From the NCBI RefSeq assembly GCF_000427095.1, contig NC_021487.1, positions 1,689,949-1,753,948 of the forward strand: a stretch of 64,000 bases of DNA, in the 5' to 3' direction. The notes beneath the pieces are model-generated. The model did no database searches. It was not told where the DNA came from and saw nothing but the letters and a program-made list of their open reading frames with translations. Shown here piece after piece: positions 52,089 through 61,890 of the stretch; position 1 is the stretch's first letter, and every line of letters starts with the position of its first letter. The position numbers were made by a program, and so were the translations under genes. Source of the stretch: Chthonomonas calidirosea T49. Its GTDB lineage: Bacteria; Armatimonadota; Chthonomonadetes; Chthonomonadales; Chthonomonadaceae.

Positions 52089-53948
52089 ATGTCCACCGCC
52101 AAAATGCTCATAGACCCCAACCGAGTTCGCTCTATTCTCGCTACCGATTGCGGCAGTACTACCACAAAAGCCATTCTCATTGAGAAACAGCCGGATGGCG
52201 CCTACCGCCTCATCTGCCGCGGTGAGGCGCCCACCACCGTCGAAGCGCCGTTCGACGACGTGACCATCGGCGTTACCAACGCCATCCGCGAGGTAGAGGA
52301 GCTGTGCGGGCGCCGTCTCCTCGACGATGGCGGGGAACCGCTGACACCGCAACAAGAGGATGGATCGGGGGTAGACCTCTATCTTTCGACTTCCAGCGCC
52401 GGCGGAGGGCTGCAGATGACCGTGATCGGCGTGGTAAAGCGAATGAGCGCGGAAAGCGCCCAGCGCGCCGCCCTTGGCGCCGGAGCCATTGTCATTGATG
52501 TGCTCGCTACCGACGACGGCCGTAAAGACTTTGAGCGCGTGGAACGTCTGCGCCAGCTTCGACCCGATATCCTCCTCATGGCCGGAGGCACCGATGGCGG
52601 TACCGTTATCCACCTCGTGGAAATGGCCGAGATGCTGCTTGCCGCCGACCCGCGCCCCCGTCTCGGCCACAACACCAAACTGCCCGTCATCTATGCCGGC
52701 AATCCCGACGCCTACCCCCAGGTGGCCGAGATTCTGAATGGACATTTCGACCTCCGCCAAGTTCCTAACCTCCGCCCTAGCCTAGAACGAGAAAACCTCG
52801 GGCCAGCACGCGAGGCCATTCATGAGGTCTTTCTACAACACGTCATGCAACAAGCTCCAGGCTACAGCAAGCTGCTGAACTGGACCAGCGCCGACATCAT
52901 GTCTACCCCCAACGCCGTCGGTAAAATTATGCAGACCATCGCCGAACAGCAGGGCATCAACCTCCTCGGCGTGGACATCGGAGGCGCTACCACCGACGTC
53001 TTTTCCGTTTTTGATGGTCACTTTACCCGCACCGTCTCCGCCAACTTGGGCATGTCCTACTCCATCTGCAACGTCCTCGCGGAGGCGAAAATCGCCCGCA
53101 TCTGCCGCTGGCTCCCCTTCCCTGTCGAGCCCTCCGAAGTTCGTAATCAGCTGCGGAACAAGATGATCCGCCCCACCACCATCCCACAGCTTCTCACCGA
53201 CCTCTTGCTGGAACAGGCCGTCTGTCGTGAAGCGCTCGCCCTCGCCTTCGAGCATCACAAATCGCTGGCCAGAGACCTGTTCGGCGTCGCTCAGGCCAAA
53301 AACGTTGGCCAGATCTTCGAGCAAAAAACCTCCAAAAGCTTCATCAACAGCCTCGATCTAGATATGATCGTGGGTTCAGGGGGTGTGCTCTCCCATGCAC
53401 CCCTTCGCGCTCAAGCCGCCCTTATGATGCTGGATGCCTTCCAACCGGAAGGCTTTACGCTGCTCACCGTCGACTCCATCTTCATGATGCCTCAACTCGG
53501 CGTGCTCTCTACCCTCCATCCGGAGGCCGCAACCCACGTGTTCCAACGTGACTGCCTCGTCTATCTGGGAACATGCATTGCGCCGATCGGCGTAAGCAGA
53601 GAGGGAGAGCCCTGCGTTACCGTTGAGGGGGAAGGCTGGAAAGATACGGTGCCGTTTGGAGCGCTTCGGCTCTATTCGCTAGGACTTAACGCGGCCGGCG
53701 AGCCGATGGAACAAGAGATAACGGTGACCCCCTCGCGTGCCTTCGATTTAGGCGCCGGACGTGGGCGCGCCGTGCGACGCGTCGTGAAAGGCGGGGTGGT
53801 AGGCCTGATCGTGGACGCGCGCGGGCGGCCATTGCAACTGCCAGCCGACCCAGAGGCGCGCCTCCACTGCCTGCAGCAATGGTATCGCGCACTGAATATA
53901 CCCCTGCCGCAACAAAACCGAACCGTGGTAGAGACCAACGTATCATGA
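52089..53948 (+). CDS. MutL/GlmL-like ASKHA-fold protein (glutamate mutase accessory-like)
   Basis: A 619-residue ASKHA ATPase. Phosphate-1 motif ILATDCGSTTTKAIL near residue 18 and phosphate-2 motif LLGVDIGGATTDVFSV near 300 are intact. DILLMAGGTDGGTVIHLVEM and MIVGSGGVLSHAPLRAQAAL match the 'glutamate mutase L' family, coded beside adenosylcobalamin mutases in clostridia and thought to handle the cofactor. No mutase subunit is in this window, so the role here is open. An in-frame GTG at 52074 is possible. TAAAAT at 52078-52083 places transcription start near the ATG, and there is no ribosome site. It overlaps the next gene by ATGA. Confidence 0.85.
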   Translation: MSTAKMLIDPNRVRSILATDCGSTTTKAILIEKQPDGAYRLICRGEAPTTVEAPFDDVTIGVTNAIREVEELCGRRLLDDGGEPLTPQQEDGSGVDLYLSTSSAGGGLQMTVIGVVKRMSAESAQRAALGAGAIVIDVLATDDGRKDFERVERLRQLRPDILLMAGGTDGGTVIHLVEMAEMLLAADPRPRLGHNTKLPVIYAGNPDAYPQVAEILNGHFDLRQVPNLRPSLERENLGPAREAIHEVFLQHVMQQAPGYSKLLNWTSADIMSTPNAVGKIMQTIAEQQGINLLGVDIGGATTDVFSVFDGHFTRTVSANLGMSYSICNVLAEAKIARICRWLPFPVEPSEVRNQLRNKMIRPTTIPQLLTDLLLEQAVCREALALAFEHHKSLARDLFGVAQAKNVGQIFEQKTSKSFINSLDLDMIVGSGGVLSHAPLRAQAALMMLDAFQPEGFTLLTVDSIFMMPQLGVLSTLHPEAATHVFQRDCLVYLGTCIAPIGVSREGEPCVTVEGEGWKDTVPFGALRLYSLGLNAAGEPMEQEITVTPSRAFDLGAGRGRAVRRVVKGGVVGLIVDARGRPLQLPADPEARLHCLQQWYRALNIPLPQQNRTVVETNVS

Positions 53949-54607
53949 ACGGAACACCAACACCTGCACGCCCCGAACGGAAAGCAACGCTGCGTTTGGG
54001 GCAAAGAGAGTTGAACTACATCACGCTTGTCGTCGCTCTCATCGTTATCGTCGGCGTGCTTTGGGGCGGCTATCGTGGCTTCATGAGCTTTAAAGCCCAA
54101 CGCGATATCGTCATCGCCCAAGAGAACCTGCATACCCTCTATAGCGCCATGCTCTTATATAGCAAAGATTTTGATGGGAAGCTTCCCAAAGCAGATCACT
54201 GGACCGATGCCATCCTCGGCTATCTCTCGGCCTCTAGCAGCCGCCCAGGTGGGCGCGAAGCTTTCTTGCATGGGCCTGCCGACAACGGCGAGGTCGGCTA
54301 TGCCTTTAACACCTACGCCTCGGAGTACAATTTCGAGCCCAGCGGCTCCTTCACCCAAAAATCCAATGCCGACGCCCAGCCTTCCATAGACCCTGATAGA
54401 ACCGTGCTGCTTATCGAAAAGCCTAATGCCCCTCCCAACGCCACGGTAAGCATTCCGCCCATCAACAACGTCAACGACCAAGCTATTCTGTATAAGGCGC
54501 TCTCGTTTCCTCACAATACCGGCGATCCGGAGAACGCCAAAACCGTTATCCTCTACCTCAGCGGACGCATTGATGTTGTCACCCGACGCGATATGCGTCC
54601 ACAATAG
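53945..54607 (+). CDS. Prepilin-like membrane protein without cleavage motif
   Basis: A 220-residue protein with one membrane helix (about 28-48, YITLVVALIVIVGVLWGGYR) preceded by a basic cytoplasmic tail. NLHTLYSAMLLYSKDFDGKL then resembles the post-helix segment of DUF1559/type II secretion pseudopilins. The globular part ends AKTVILYLSGRIDVV, echoing the FxDGH region. The prepilin leader is absent, so it may stay anchored as a minor-pseudopilin-like part. It is coupled to the MutL-like gene. Confidence 0.7.
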   Translation: MNGTPTPARPERKATLRLGQRELNYITLVVALIVIVGVLWGGYRGFMSFKAQRDIVIAQENLHTLYSAMLLYSKDFDGKLPKADHWTDAILGYLSASSSRPGGREAFLHGPADNGEVGYAFNTYASEYNFEPSGSFTQKSNADAQPSIDPDRTVLLIEKPNAPPNATVSIPPINNVNDQAILYKALSFPHNTGDPENAKTVILYLSGRIDVVTRRDMRPQ

Positions 54608-54621
54608 CGGAGGACTTGCCC

Positions 54622-55776
54622 ATGAGTACCGCCTACACCCCCGGCCTTAAAGTCTCTTCCTATACCCACATCGAAAAGGAGAGACGCCTACCGGTGAAGG
54701 GAAGAGTGCTGGTAAAGGAAGGCGACGCGGTATGGCCGGACACGGTGGTAGCCCGCGCCGAGTTGCCAAGCCCCATGCAGACCATTCGCCTTGCCGCCCA
54801 GCTCGGTATAGAGCCCTCGGCGTTGCCAACCGTTCTCAAAATGAAGCAGGGCGACCAAGTCCAGAAAGGAGACCTTTTAGCCGAAACGCGCGGCCTTTTT
54901 GGGCGCTTTTTCCGCAGCCGGTTCTACTCCCCTCTCAGCGGCACCCTAGAGCTTATCTCACCGACCACAGGCAATATCGGCATTCGTCCCCCTCCGCTGC
55001 CGGTAGAGCAACGTGCCTATGTGCGTGGGCATGTTCTGCGGGTGCTTCCGCAAGAGGGGGTGGTGATTCATTGTACCGGGGCGCTCGTACAGGGTATCTT
55101 TGGGGTTGGAGGCGAGCGTTTAGGCACCCTTCATGTGGTAACTAGCGGACCCGATAGTCCCCTCACCGAGCACCACATCCATGAAAAGCATCAAGGCGGC
55201 GTTGTGGTGGGCGGCAGCCTTGTTACGCCCGAAGCCTTGCGCAAAGCCGCCGAGATGGGTGTTGCTGGCATCGTCTGCGGAGGCATTGTAGATACCGACC
55301 TCATCGCCTTCCTGGCCGATACGCTCAACGACCCCAACTACGACATCGGCGTCGCCATCACCGGTCAAGAGCCCATCCCCTTCACACTTATTCTCACGGA
55401 AGGTTTCGGCCCCATCCCTATGGCCGAGCGTACCTTCCGCCTGTTCTGCCATCTGGAGGGTCAACAAGCCTCCATCAACGGCGCCACCCAAATAAGGGCA
55501 GGGGTACTTCGCCCAGAAGTCATTGTACCGCTAGGCTCCCATGAAGACAGCTCTCCAGAGGCCGATACCCAACCTACTCAAGCGCTTGCCGTTGGCACAC
55601 CCATTCGCCTGATACGCGCGCCTTACTTCGGGGCGATCGGTGAGGTCGCCGAGTTGCCCACAGCCCCCGAACCCGTTGAATCGGGCGCCGTGGTGCGTGT
55701 ATTGCGCGCGAAACTGGCCGACGGCCGTGTTGTCACCGTCCCTCGTGCCAACGTCGAGATCATCGAAGTTGTTTAA
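54622..55776 (+). CDS. KOW-like C-terminal domain protein linked to the MutL-like gene
   Basis: A 384-residue soluble protein. The N-terminal part has short beta repeats with RLPVKGRVLVKEGDAVWPDT and LKMKQGDQVQKGDLLAETRG, similar to lipoyl/barrel-sandwich half-motifs. A middle alpha/beta domain has HQGGVVVGGSLVTPEALRKA and GVAGIVCGGI. The C-terminus (about 320-384) with GTPIRLIRAPYFGAIGEVAE and RVVTVPRANVEIIE resembles a KOW motif. GCGGAGGA precedes the ATG. It is third in the cluster. I do not recognise an enzyme class. Confidence 0.7.
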   Translation: MSTAYTPGLKVSSYTHIEKERRLPVKGRVLVKEGDAVWPDTVVARAELPSPMQTIRLAAQLGIEPSALPTVLKMKQGDQVQKGDLLAETRGLFGRFFRSRFYSPLSGTLELISPTTGNIGIRPPPLPVEQRAYVRGHVLRVLPQEGVVIHCTGALVQGIFGVGGERLGTLHVVTSGPDSPLTEHHIHEKHQGGVVVGGSLVTPEALRKAAEMGVAGIVCGGIVDTDLIAFLADTLNDPNYDIGVAITGQEPIPFTLILTEGFGPIPMAERTFRLFCHLEGQQASINGATQIRAGVLRPEVIVPLGSHEDSSPEADTQPTQALAVGTPIRLIRAPYFGAIGEVAELPTAPEPVESGAVVRVLRAKLADGRVVTVPRANVEIIEVV

Positions 55777-55861
55777 GGAGGCTCGCTGCGCTATGCCCAC
55801 AACAAGACGGTGTAACTACCTCTTCCCTCACAATTTCTACTTGCCATAAAGGAACGATTCT

Positions 55862-56368
55862 ATGAACAACACACCTCATCCTAACAGCAGCGTGCCGCAA
55901 CCACGCGCCTCTGATCTCGCCCGCATTCAAGGCGGTGGGCTCACGCTGCTCGTCGTCACCCAAAAAGACCCGCTCTCTCTCTATCTCTTCCTTAATGGGC
56001 GTGAGATAGCACAACCCGATGTTGAAAGCATGACGATCCTTCTTCAAGGCCCTAACGCGGACTCCGAAGGGACTATCCATGCGTCGCTCTCTTACTACGT
56101 GCCAAGCATTAGCGGTGGCAAAAACACACAGACCATAGCGCTCTTTCCGGGCACTGTGGAGATTCTTGTCGAAACAAGGCGCATCCAAATCAGCTGCCCC
56201 TTTCCAAATACCTTCGATGGGCTTTGGGTGGGTCTTGGCCTGCGTCCAGATGGCTCCCCCCATGAGCTAACAGGCCTTCAGGCGTTCCACTTTTTGTTGG
56301 AGGGCACCCTCCTACATGCTGAGCTAACGTGGGTTAGCGGCGAGACAGAAACCATTTTGGACGAGTAA
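55862..56368 (+). CDS. Conserved-looking protein of unknown function
   Basis: A 168-residue soluble protein, beta-rich, without signal peptide or Cys pairs. Segments such as LTLLVVTQKDPLSLYLFLNG and VEILVETRRIQISC suggest a beta-sandwich. AAAGGAACGATTC precedes the ATG. It lies 85 bases after the KOW-like gene and ends at a strong terminator, so it may be the last gene of that transcript. No family is recognised. Confidence 0.6.
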   Translation: MNNTPHPNSSVPQPRASDLARIQGGGLTLLVVTQKDPLSLYLFLNGREIAQPDVESMTILLQGPNADSEGTIHASLSYYVPSISGGKNTQTIALFPGTVEILVETRRIQISCPFPNTFDGLWVGLGLRPDGSPHELTGLQAFHFLLEGTLLHAELTWVSGETETILDE

Positions 56369-56375
56369 CCAAAAA

Positions 56376-56401
56376 GGCCCAAGGAGATATCTCCTTGGGC
56401 C
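56376..56401. terminator. Bidirectional terminator, perfect 26-base palindrome
   Basis: GGCCCAAGGAGAT (56376-56388) is followed directly by its reverse complement (56389-56401). TTTTT follows on the minus strand. It separates the convergent units on both sides. Confidence 0.85.
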
Positions 56402-56424
56402 CACGTTTGCTTTTCCTATCCAGT

Positions 56425-58167
56425 CTAGTGGATAAGGATCTGGTCGTTGGCCGGAATAGATACCCCGTTCACCTGGGCAAACGGCGTTCCAAACCCCGAG
56501 GCTGAGACAGGGATCAACAACACCGTCCCATTTTGAGCCGAAGGTTGTTGAGCGCCCACCACCACATATTTCCCGTCCAAGGTAAAGCCCAATGTGGTTA
56601 TACTGCCAAGATTGTAAGACTGGCCTCCCACGGTGAAGCTGGGACTGTAGATGCTGCCTACCTGCGCTAAATTGCCGGTATCCACGCCGGAAAGCAGAAT
56701 CAGCCCTACATCCGCACCCACCACGGCCAGCTTGCCGTCCGGCGAAATGGCCACCGCATGAAGCGCCGATACACCGCTCAATGCTAGCCGAGAGCCGTGT
56801 CGTTCAGGCCGAACCACACGACGACTTGTCAGCGACATCGAAGCTGGAGCATTTAGGTGAACCGAACGTACCGACGGGCTGTTCGGCAGACCAACGATAA
56901 GGCTCGCAGTGAATTGGCTATTACTATTCCCGATAACAACCGCCCGGCTTGAATCCACAGGGCTGATCGCCATACCATCTCGGCCATCCTCCATGCCCTG
57001 AGCGCCCAGTGCCGCTAAATCGGCGGTCTGTGTAAAGGTATAGCCACCCCCACTTGCCGGTGCAATCGAGAACACCGTAAGGCCGGTGCCACCACGCGCC
57101 AGCAGCACTTTGCCGTCGTTCGAGATAACAACGCCATCCCGATTACTGGGAATGGGAATGGTGCCTGCTGTCACCGGGTTGCCTGAAACAATGCCGGATA
57201 CCACGAGCAGCTGCGAGGACGAGTCGCCCGATACAACAGCCGTATCTCCGTTGGGCATGATCGCGATGGAATCTCCGTCGCCACCATAATTGGAAATGTC
57301 TAACGTGTTCGACGACACGGTTGGGTTGCCCAACTGAACGCCGGAGAAGAAGCGAACCGTGTTGCCTCCATCCACCAGTACACCTTGCGAACCGTCCGGC
57401 GTTAATGCCTGTCCGTCCAGGTCATAGGCGTTGGCTACCGGTAAATTGGTGACCACCGGGCTGGTGAGGTAAGCGTTGTTCTGAATGAACTGCACGATTT
57501 GCAATCCCTTTTTTCCTCCCTGCTCATCTGCAAGGATCGCCACTCCGTAGTTGGCGTAGGCAGTGCTCGTCCCCGGAGCAGGTTTATAGATGAGCAGCGT
57601 GCTCGGCAACGTTACGCCCGGTAAAGCAGCCGAGGGTGGCTGCTGGGTAAGGCCCCCATTAGTGCCCACAAGGAAGGTTCCTATGTCTACCCACTGGCCG
57701 TTGCTGCCACCACTGCTTTGGAACGTCGCCAAGTTCAGCGAAGTGCCTGCTGGAAAGCCGGATAGGCCCGTGGCACCAATGGATACCGGCTGAGCGAACT
57801 GAGTGAAACCGGCGGTACCAACGGCTAGCTTGAAAGCCCCCACATACTGGTTGCCCGCATTGGGCGTGAAACGACTTAGTCCGGCCGCTTTGGTAAACGA
57901 AGGGATGGAGTTGGCATCCAACGGCGTAATCGTGACCTGCGTTGGTCCTGAAACCGCCCCAGGAGGGAAGTTAAACGTATAGGTGGCTTTTCCTTGAGTG
58001 ACGTTCATGCTTCCCCCAGCCGAAGTGATGGTCTGGGTAACACCGCCCGGAGTGGGGCCGCCAAGGCTGCCCCCACCACCTCCACCGCATCCCCAAAGCA
58101 GCAGGGAGCTGGTAATGACCGCGAGACCGGTGAGGGTCACGCGATAGCAAACTGTTTGAAAGCGCAT
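56425..58167 (-). CDS. Lipoprotein with ZU5-like domain and beta-propeller-like repeats
   Basis: A 580-residue lipoprotein. The signal ends in SSLLLWGC, followed by a run of glycines. A ZU5-like domain (about 38-85: TYTFNFPPGAVSGPTQVTIT) follows. From about 200 repeats with SVAIMPNGDTAVVSGDSSS-like wording (here DSIAIMPNGDTAVVSGDSSS) and AVAISPDGKLAVVGADVGL mark a WD/YncE-like propeller to the end. ATG 58167 has AAAGGAGAAAGC upstream; the extension to 58278 is rejected. It is third in the minus-strand operon of large exported proteins. Confidence 0.8.
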   Translation of the reverse strand: MRFQTVCYRVTLTGLAVITSSLLLWGCGGGGGGSLGGPTPGGVTQTITSAGGSMNVTQGKATYTFNFPPGAVSGPTQVTITPLDANSIPSFTKAAGLSRFTPNAGNQYVGAFKLAVGTAGFTQFAQPVSIGATGLSGFPAGTSLNLATFQSSGGSNGQWVDIGTFLVGTNGGLTQQPPSAALPGVTLPSTLLIYKPAPGTSTAYANYGVAILADEQGGKKGLQIVQFIQNNAYLTSPVVTNLPVANAYDLDGQALTPDGSQGVLVDGGNTVRFFSGVQLGNPTVSSNTLDISNYGGDGDSIAIMPNGDTAVVSGDSSSQLLVVSGIVSGNPVTAGTIPIPSNRDGVVISNDGKVLLARGGTGLTVFSIAPASGGGYTFTQTADLAALGAQGMEDGRDGMAISPVDSSRAVVIGNSNSQFTASLIVGLPNSPSVRSVHLNAPASMSLTSRRVVRPERHGSRLALSGVSALHAVAISPDGKLAVVGADVGLILLSGVDTGNLAQVGSIYSPSFTVGGQSYNLGSITTLGFTLDGKYVVVGAQQPSAQNGTVLLIPVSASGFGTPFAQVNGVSIPANDQILIH

Positions 58168-58286
58168 AGCTTTCTCCTTTCTATGTTTCGACCCGAACGT
58201 GAACTGCATTGCACTCTTCAGATCTTCACCCCTCTCTCCACCGAGAGACGCCAGACCGCACTGCTGCAAAAGGCCCATCTAGCGTT

Positions 58287-58320
58287 TTTGCTACAACCCC
58301 CCTTCGGGGGTTGTAGCAAA
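58287..58320. other. Strong hairpin between the Fn3 and lipoprotein genes
   Basis: TTTGCTACAACCCCC (58287-58301), loop CTTC, and its reverse complement at 58306-58320: a 15-pair stem. On the minus strand it is followed by A-rich, not T-rich, sequence, so it may protect the message end rather than terminate. Confidence 0.6.
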
Positions 58321-58329
58321 CGGTTCGCA

Positions 58330-61300
58330 CTACGGCACCTTGAAACTAACCGGTTGTTGAGGAGGTGCCGAGATATTTCCGCTCTTGTCAATGGCGCGCA
58401 CAATGTAGAGGTAGGTAGGGCCAGAGCGGACATTGTAATCGGTGAAGCTCGTAGGTGGAGTTCCGCCGTTACCAGGCAATACGGCCAGTTGGATGTAGTT
58501 AGGTAGCGCGTTATTGGTCGGCTGAATGGCACGATATACCACATAGCCTCCTGCACCGCTGGCAGGTGCTGTCCAACTAAGCCTGGCTGCACGCTGCGCG
58601 GCGTCGTAGCTCACCGAAACATTCTGAGGAGGATCGGCCTTTACCTTGAAGGCCGACCCATCCATCGGATGCGCGGGAAAGGAACGGTTATCGTCTTGAT
58701 CCACGGCAACCACCGTGTATTCATAGGTCACCTCGGGCTCGGCGCTCGTATCTACAAATTCCACGGGTTCGGTAGTGCCAGATGGCACATCTACTTCACC
58801 GATCTGTGTGTAGTTCTTGAGATCGAAAAACCCAAGCAGAGCGGGATCTATGTTAACTATCTTTGAGACCCCACCCTCTGCGACCTCACCTTTGAAGAGT
58901 TGGCTAAGCGCAAGCGCGGGTGACTGCTGTTGCCTTACTCCGAAACGACTGGACGCCGCGAAAGCGACTTGTGCCTTCTGATCGTTCGCTATAAGGTTTT
59001 TACCGGCGAACACAGACGCAGCATGCACTTGCTGAAGCTTAACGTTAAGGTTTTGGATGTGGGTTGCCGCGGAGGTGGTTGGAGTAGAGGCTGCCGGCGT
59101 GGTCGTTATGAAAGGCTTCACGGTGATGAAGGGTTTTGCAGGTGCCACTGACCCTGTGGTAGGACGCGATTGGCTGGAACTAGTGGCCGGGGCCACAAGG
59201 CCTGCATGATGGAACACCTCGCCCAAATTTTTGAGTGTCCCCAGGTTGACGGTTACGGTTGAGGGAACCGCCTGGCGGTAGACCAAGAACTTCACCACCT
59301 CTTCGTTGGGTGGGTTAGGCACCACGGCTAGGGTCACCTTGCCCTCTTCATTGGCCACCACTTTTTGCAGAACGGGGGTGCTAGGAGGCTGTGTGGAGGG
59401 CACACGAAATTGAATCACGGTAGGTTGGGCGCTTGCAATGCCCCATCGGGTCACAGCTTCCACTCGATAGGCGTAGTAAGTAGCACGGCTTCGGGGCATT
59501 GGGTCGGTAAACTGAGTCTGGTCGGTCTCGCCAAGCAGCTTCCAATCTAACGGGGCTGATATCGATACAATCGGCACGTACTTAGCGATTATCTGCCCGT
59601 TGGCACCAAAAATGTTACTGTTTGACCGAACATACAGAAACGGCTTGCGATTCTGAGCCTGTGCCTTTGTGAGAGGCAATGGACGTTGCAGAGGTGCGAG
59701 CCCACCTTTAAAAGTGATACTTTGCGAGCCAGGGGGCGGTGGCGGGCCGGCCGGAGCCGCAGCCTGTGTGTTGGGCGGGAAGTAGCCGGTGAGGCTGGCA
59801 CGGTAGATGCGATAGCGCATGCCCTTGGTGGTGTTGACCGCCGACCAGGTTAGGGTAACACTGCCACCGATATCGGCGGGCAGAGCGTCCGAGAAATCTT
59901 GGAGGTTTATTATGGTAGAATGGGGTGTTGTTAACCCGACAACCTGCTTAGACTGAATCGCCAGCAGAGTTGATGGCACTCCTGTTCGTTTATTGGCATT
60001 GGTACGATTGATGCGAAAGTTCGGAGGCGCCAGCCCCAGAGCCCTGGGATCGCACAGATACCGAGAACGCTGTTGCATCTCCGCCGTTTGAGCGCTCTTG
60101 GTGAAAGACGCCTTTAGGTTGGCCGGGCCGGGCGGCGCGACCCCGAGGGGAACCGCCACCACGTTGGTGGCAGCAGGCGTGGAATCGCGTAGGTTTGCCG
60201 GGTAATCGGCGGTCACTAGGTAGCGGTAGTAGTGATCTGGAACAATGGTAGTATCGGTAAAAGTAAGAACAACCTTCTGAGCCACGCTTTGAATGCTCGC
60301 GGTATCTACCCCTGCTGCCGCTAACTCTTTCCACGTCTCAAGGCCAGATAGAACAAAGCCTTTCTGCCCCGGTGCCGCATGACCGATCTGCATCATGATT
60401 TTTGGCGCCAGTTTCTGCTGGCCATTTTGGAGGTTGGCGTGGAACTTTTGGAGCTTCGCTCCAGCTAAGAGCTCTATGACCCGAGCGGGAGGAGCACTGT
60501 CCTGCCCATACGGCTGACCTTGAATAGGCTGAGGCGTAAGCAGCTGCGGAGGTGCATTTGGCTGCTCGGTGTCTATGCGAAAGATGCGATAAACGGGGGA
60601 ACCCACCGCGTCATTTGGGGACCTGTTCCAAAGTACCACTACTACTGGTTTTTCAAGTGACACTACTATTTGTCCAATCGGAGTTGTTATTCGTCCTTCG
60701 GCAATTAGAGACGCTTGCGCGCCGGTAACCGGGGACGGAGTGCGCCAGTCCTCCATATTCATCTGTACCGTGGTGGGTTGGCTTACCCGACCAAAGGCGT
60801 CCGTCAAGGTGATCTTATAGGTAAGCGGCTCGATAGGGGCATTGTCGTCCGTGAAAGTGATGAGCGAGGGAGTTCGCGAACCATTGGCGTTCTGATAGCT
60901 CACCATGATCGGATGGTCGTTAATTTTGACTCCTTGCGGATGCGCTTTGTCGATACGCCACACAACGTAGGCGCCCGTCACCAAGGTCTTCATAACGTTC
61001 ACTGGCGGGTCCGTCCAGTGAAACGCCACGGAGTGAACGCCGGTTTGAATGGGCGCCTCCACGTCAGGGGCTGGAGGTTGAGGATCCTTGCCCACCGTAA
61101 TGGTCACGGTGGCAACATCGTTAGGACTTTCAGTGCCCTTATCATCTATAGCGCGCAGCGCGTAGGTGATCTGCTGCCCGTTCTGCACGTTTTGATCGGT
61201 GTAAGACATCCCGAGCGCATCGGCAAGCGATGGATTGACGAGCGCGGCAAGTTGAAGCTGCTGACGCCGCCGTATGGTCTCCTCTTCAGGGGTTAGTTTT

Positions 61301-61851
61301 CTTCCTGGAGGCAACGGCTGCGGGTTGAGCTGCCCGTTCCCTTTCCGAAACATGAGAGTATGGTAGCGTTGCAGCGCTTGCGGCACAGCAATGATCGGCG
61401 TTTTGCCCTGATGCAGCTTCCATAGCTGTGGTGCCGTGAGCGCGCTCTGCTGCTTTAGCACGGTGCCGTAGGCCTTGAAAGCCTCACGGCTGACATGCGT
61501 GGTATCCCGTGGAAGGGCTTTCTGGAAAAAGCCCGCCTGTGGCAGACCGCCAGCAACTTGCACCGGCCTCCGTAAGACCGTCACTATCTCAGGCTTAAGG
61601 GTACCAGGCTTCGTTGTGATCGGCTGCGTGTTAACTTTGGTTCGTTGCCCGTTCACAATGCGATAAAGGTTATAGCCACCCGGTGCCAACCAGCTATCAA
61701 TGGTAACCCATCGAAGGCGCACTTCCGGCTTGGTGTTGGGGTTGGCCGTGGCCGCCATTAGCGACACGGTATCTGCACGAACCTGCCAACCGGCAAGTCC
61801 CACAAAAGCGAATAGAGCGAGCATGGTATGGGCATGTAAAGGTTTTCTCAT
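58330..61851 (-). CDS. Very large exported protein with fibronectin-III-like domains
   Basis: A 1173-residue exported protein. The signal peptide is about residues 1-26 (ending WQVRAD). Fn3-like units recur: VRLRWVTIDSWLAPGGYNLY near 42, SVAFHWTDPPV near 275, SVTLTWSAVNTTKGMRYRIY near 675 and ARLSWTAPASGAGGYVVYRA near 1088, with the pattern 'YxVYR' and 'YxYxVxAxD'. Between 910 and 970 it has a Pro/Ser/Thr linker. No catalytic motif is seen. It is probably a surface adhesin or scaffold. ATG with AAGGAGGAACAAAA upstream, 39 bases after the preceding gene. Confidence 0.82.
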   Translation of the reverse strand: MRKPLHAHTMLALFAFVGLAGWQVRADTVSLMAATANPNTKPEVRLRWVTIDSWLAPGGYNLYRIVNGQRTKVNTQPITTKPGTLKPEIVTVLRRPVQVAGGLPQAGFFQKALPRDTTHVSREAFKAYGTVLKQQSALTAPQLWKLHQGKTPIIAVPQALQRYHTLMFRKGNGQLNPQPLPPGRKLTPEEETIRRRQQLQLAALVNPSLADALGMSYTDQNVQNGQQITYALRAIDDKGTESPNDVATVTITVGKDPQPPAPDVEAPIQTGVHSVAFHWTDPPVNVMKTLVTGAYVVWRIDKAHPQGVKINDHPIMVSYQNANGSRTPSLITFTDDNAPIEPLTYKITLTDAFGRVSQPTTVQMNMEDWRTPSPVTGAQASLIAEGRITTPIGQIVVSLEKPVVVVLWNRSPNDAVGSPVYRIFRIDTEQPNAPPQLLTPQPIQGQPYGQDSAPPARVIELLAGAKLQKFHANLQNGQQKLAPKIMMQIGHAAPGQKGFVLSGLETWKELAAAGVDTASIQSVAQKVVLTFTDTTIVPDHYYRYLVTADYPANLRDSTPAATNVVAVPLGVAPPGPANLKASFTKSAQTAEMQQRSRYLCDPRALGLAPPNFRINRTNANKRTGVPSTLLAIQSKQVVGLTTPHSTIINLQDFSDALPADIGGSVTLTWSAVNTTKGMRYRIYRASLTGYFPPNTQAAAPAGPPPPPGSQSITFKGGLAPLQRPLPLTKAQAQNRKPFLYVRSNSNIFGANGQIIAKYVPIVSISAPLDWKLLGETDQTQFTDPMPRSRATYYAYRVEAVTRWGIASAQPTVIQFRVPSTQPPSTPVLQKVVANEEGKVTLAVVPNPPNEEVVKFLVYRQAVPSTVTVNLGTLKNLGEVFHHAGLVAPATSSSQSRPTTGSVAPAKPFITVKPFITTTPAASTPTTSAATHIQNLNVKLQQVHAASVFAGKNLIANDQKAQVAFAASSRFGVRQQQSPALALSQLFKGEVAEGGVSKIVNIDPALLGFFDLKNYTQIGEVDVPSGTTEPVEFVDTSAEPEVTYEYTVVAVDQDDNRSFPAHPMDGSAFKVKADPPQNVSVSYDAAQRAARLSWTAPASGAGGYVVYRAIQPTNNALPNYIQLAVLPGNGGTPPTSFTDYNVRSGPTYLYIVRAIDKSGNISAPPQQPVSFKVP

Positions 61852-61890
61852 TTTTGTTCCTCCTTCTCTTGATGGATTTAAGCGCCATAG

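Noticed and set aside
58287-58320. Calling the 15-pair hairpin a terminator
   Set aside because: No T-run follows on either strand, so it is listed only as a hairpin.
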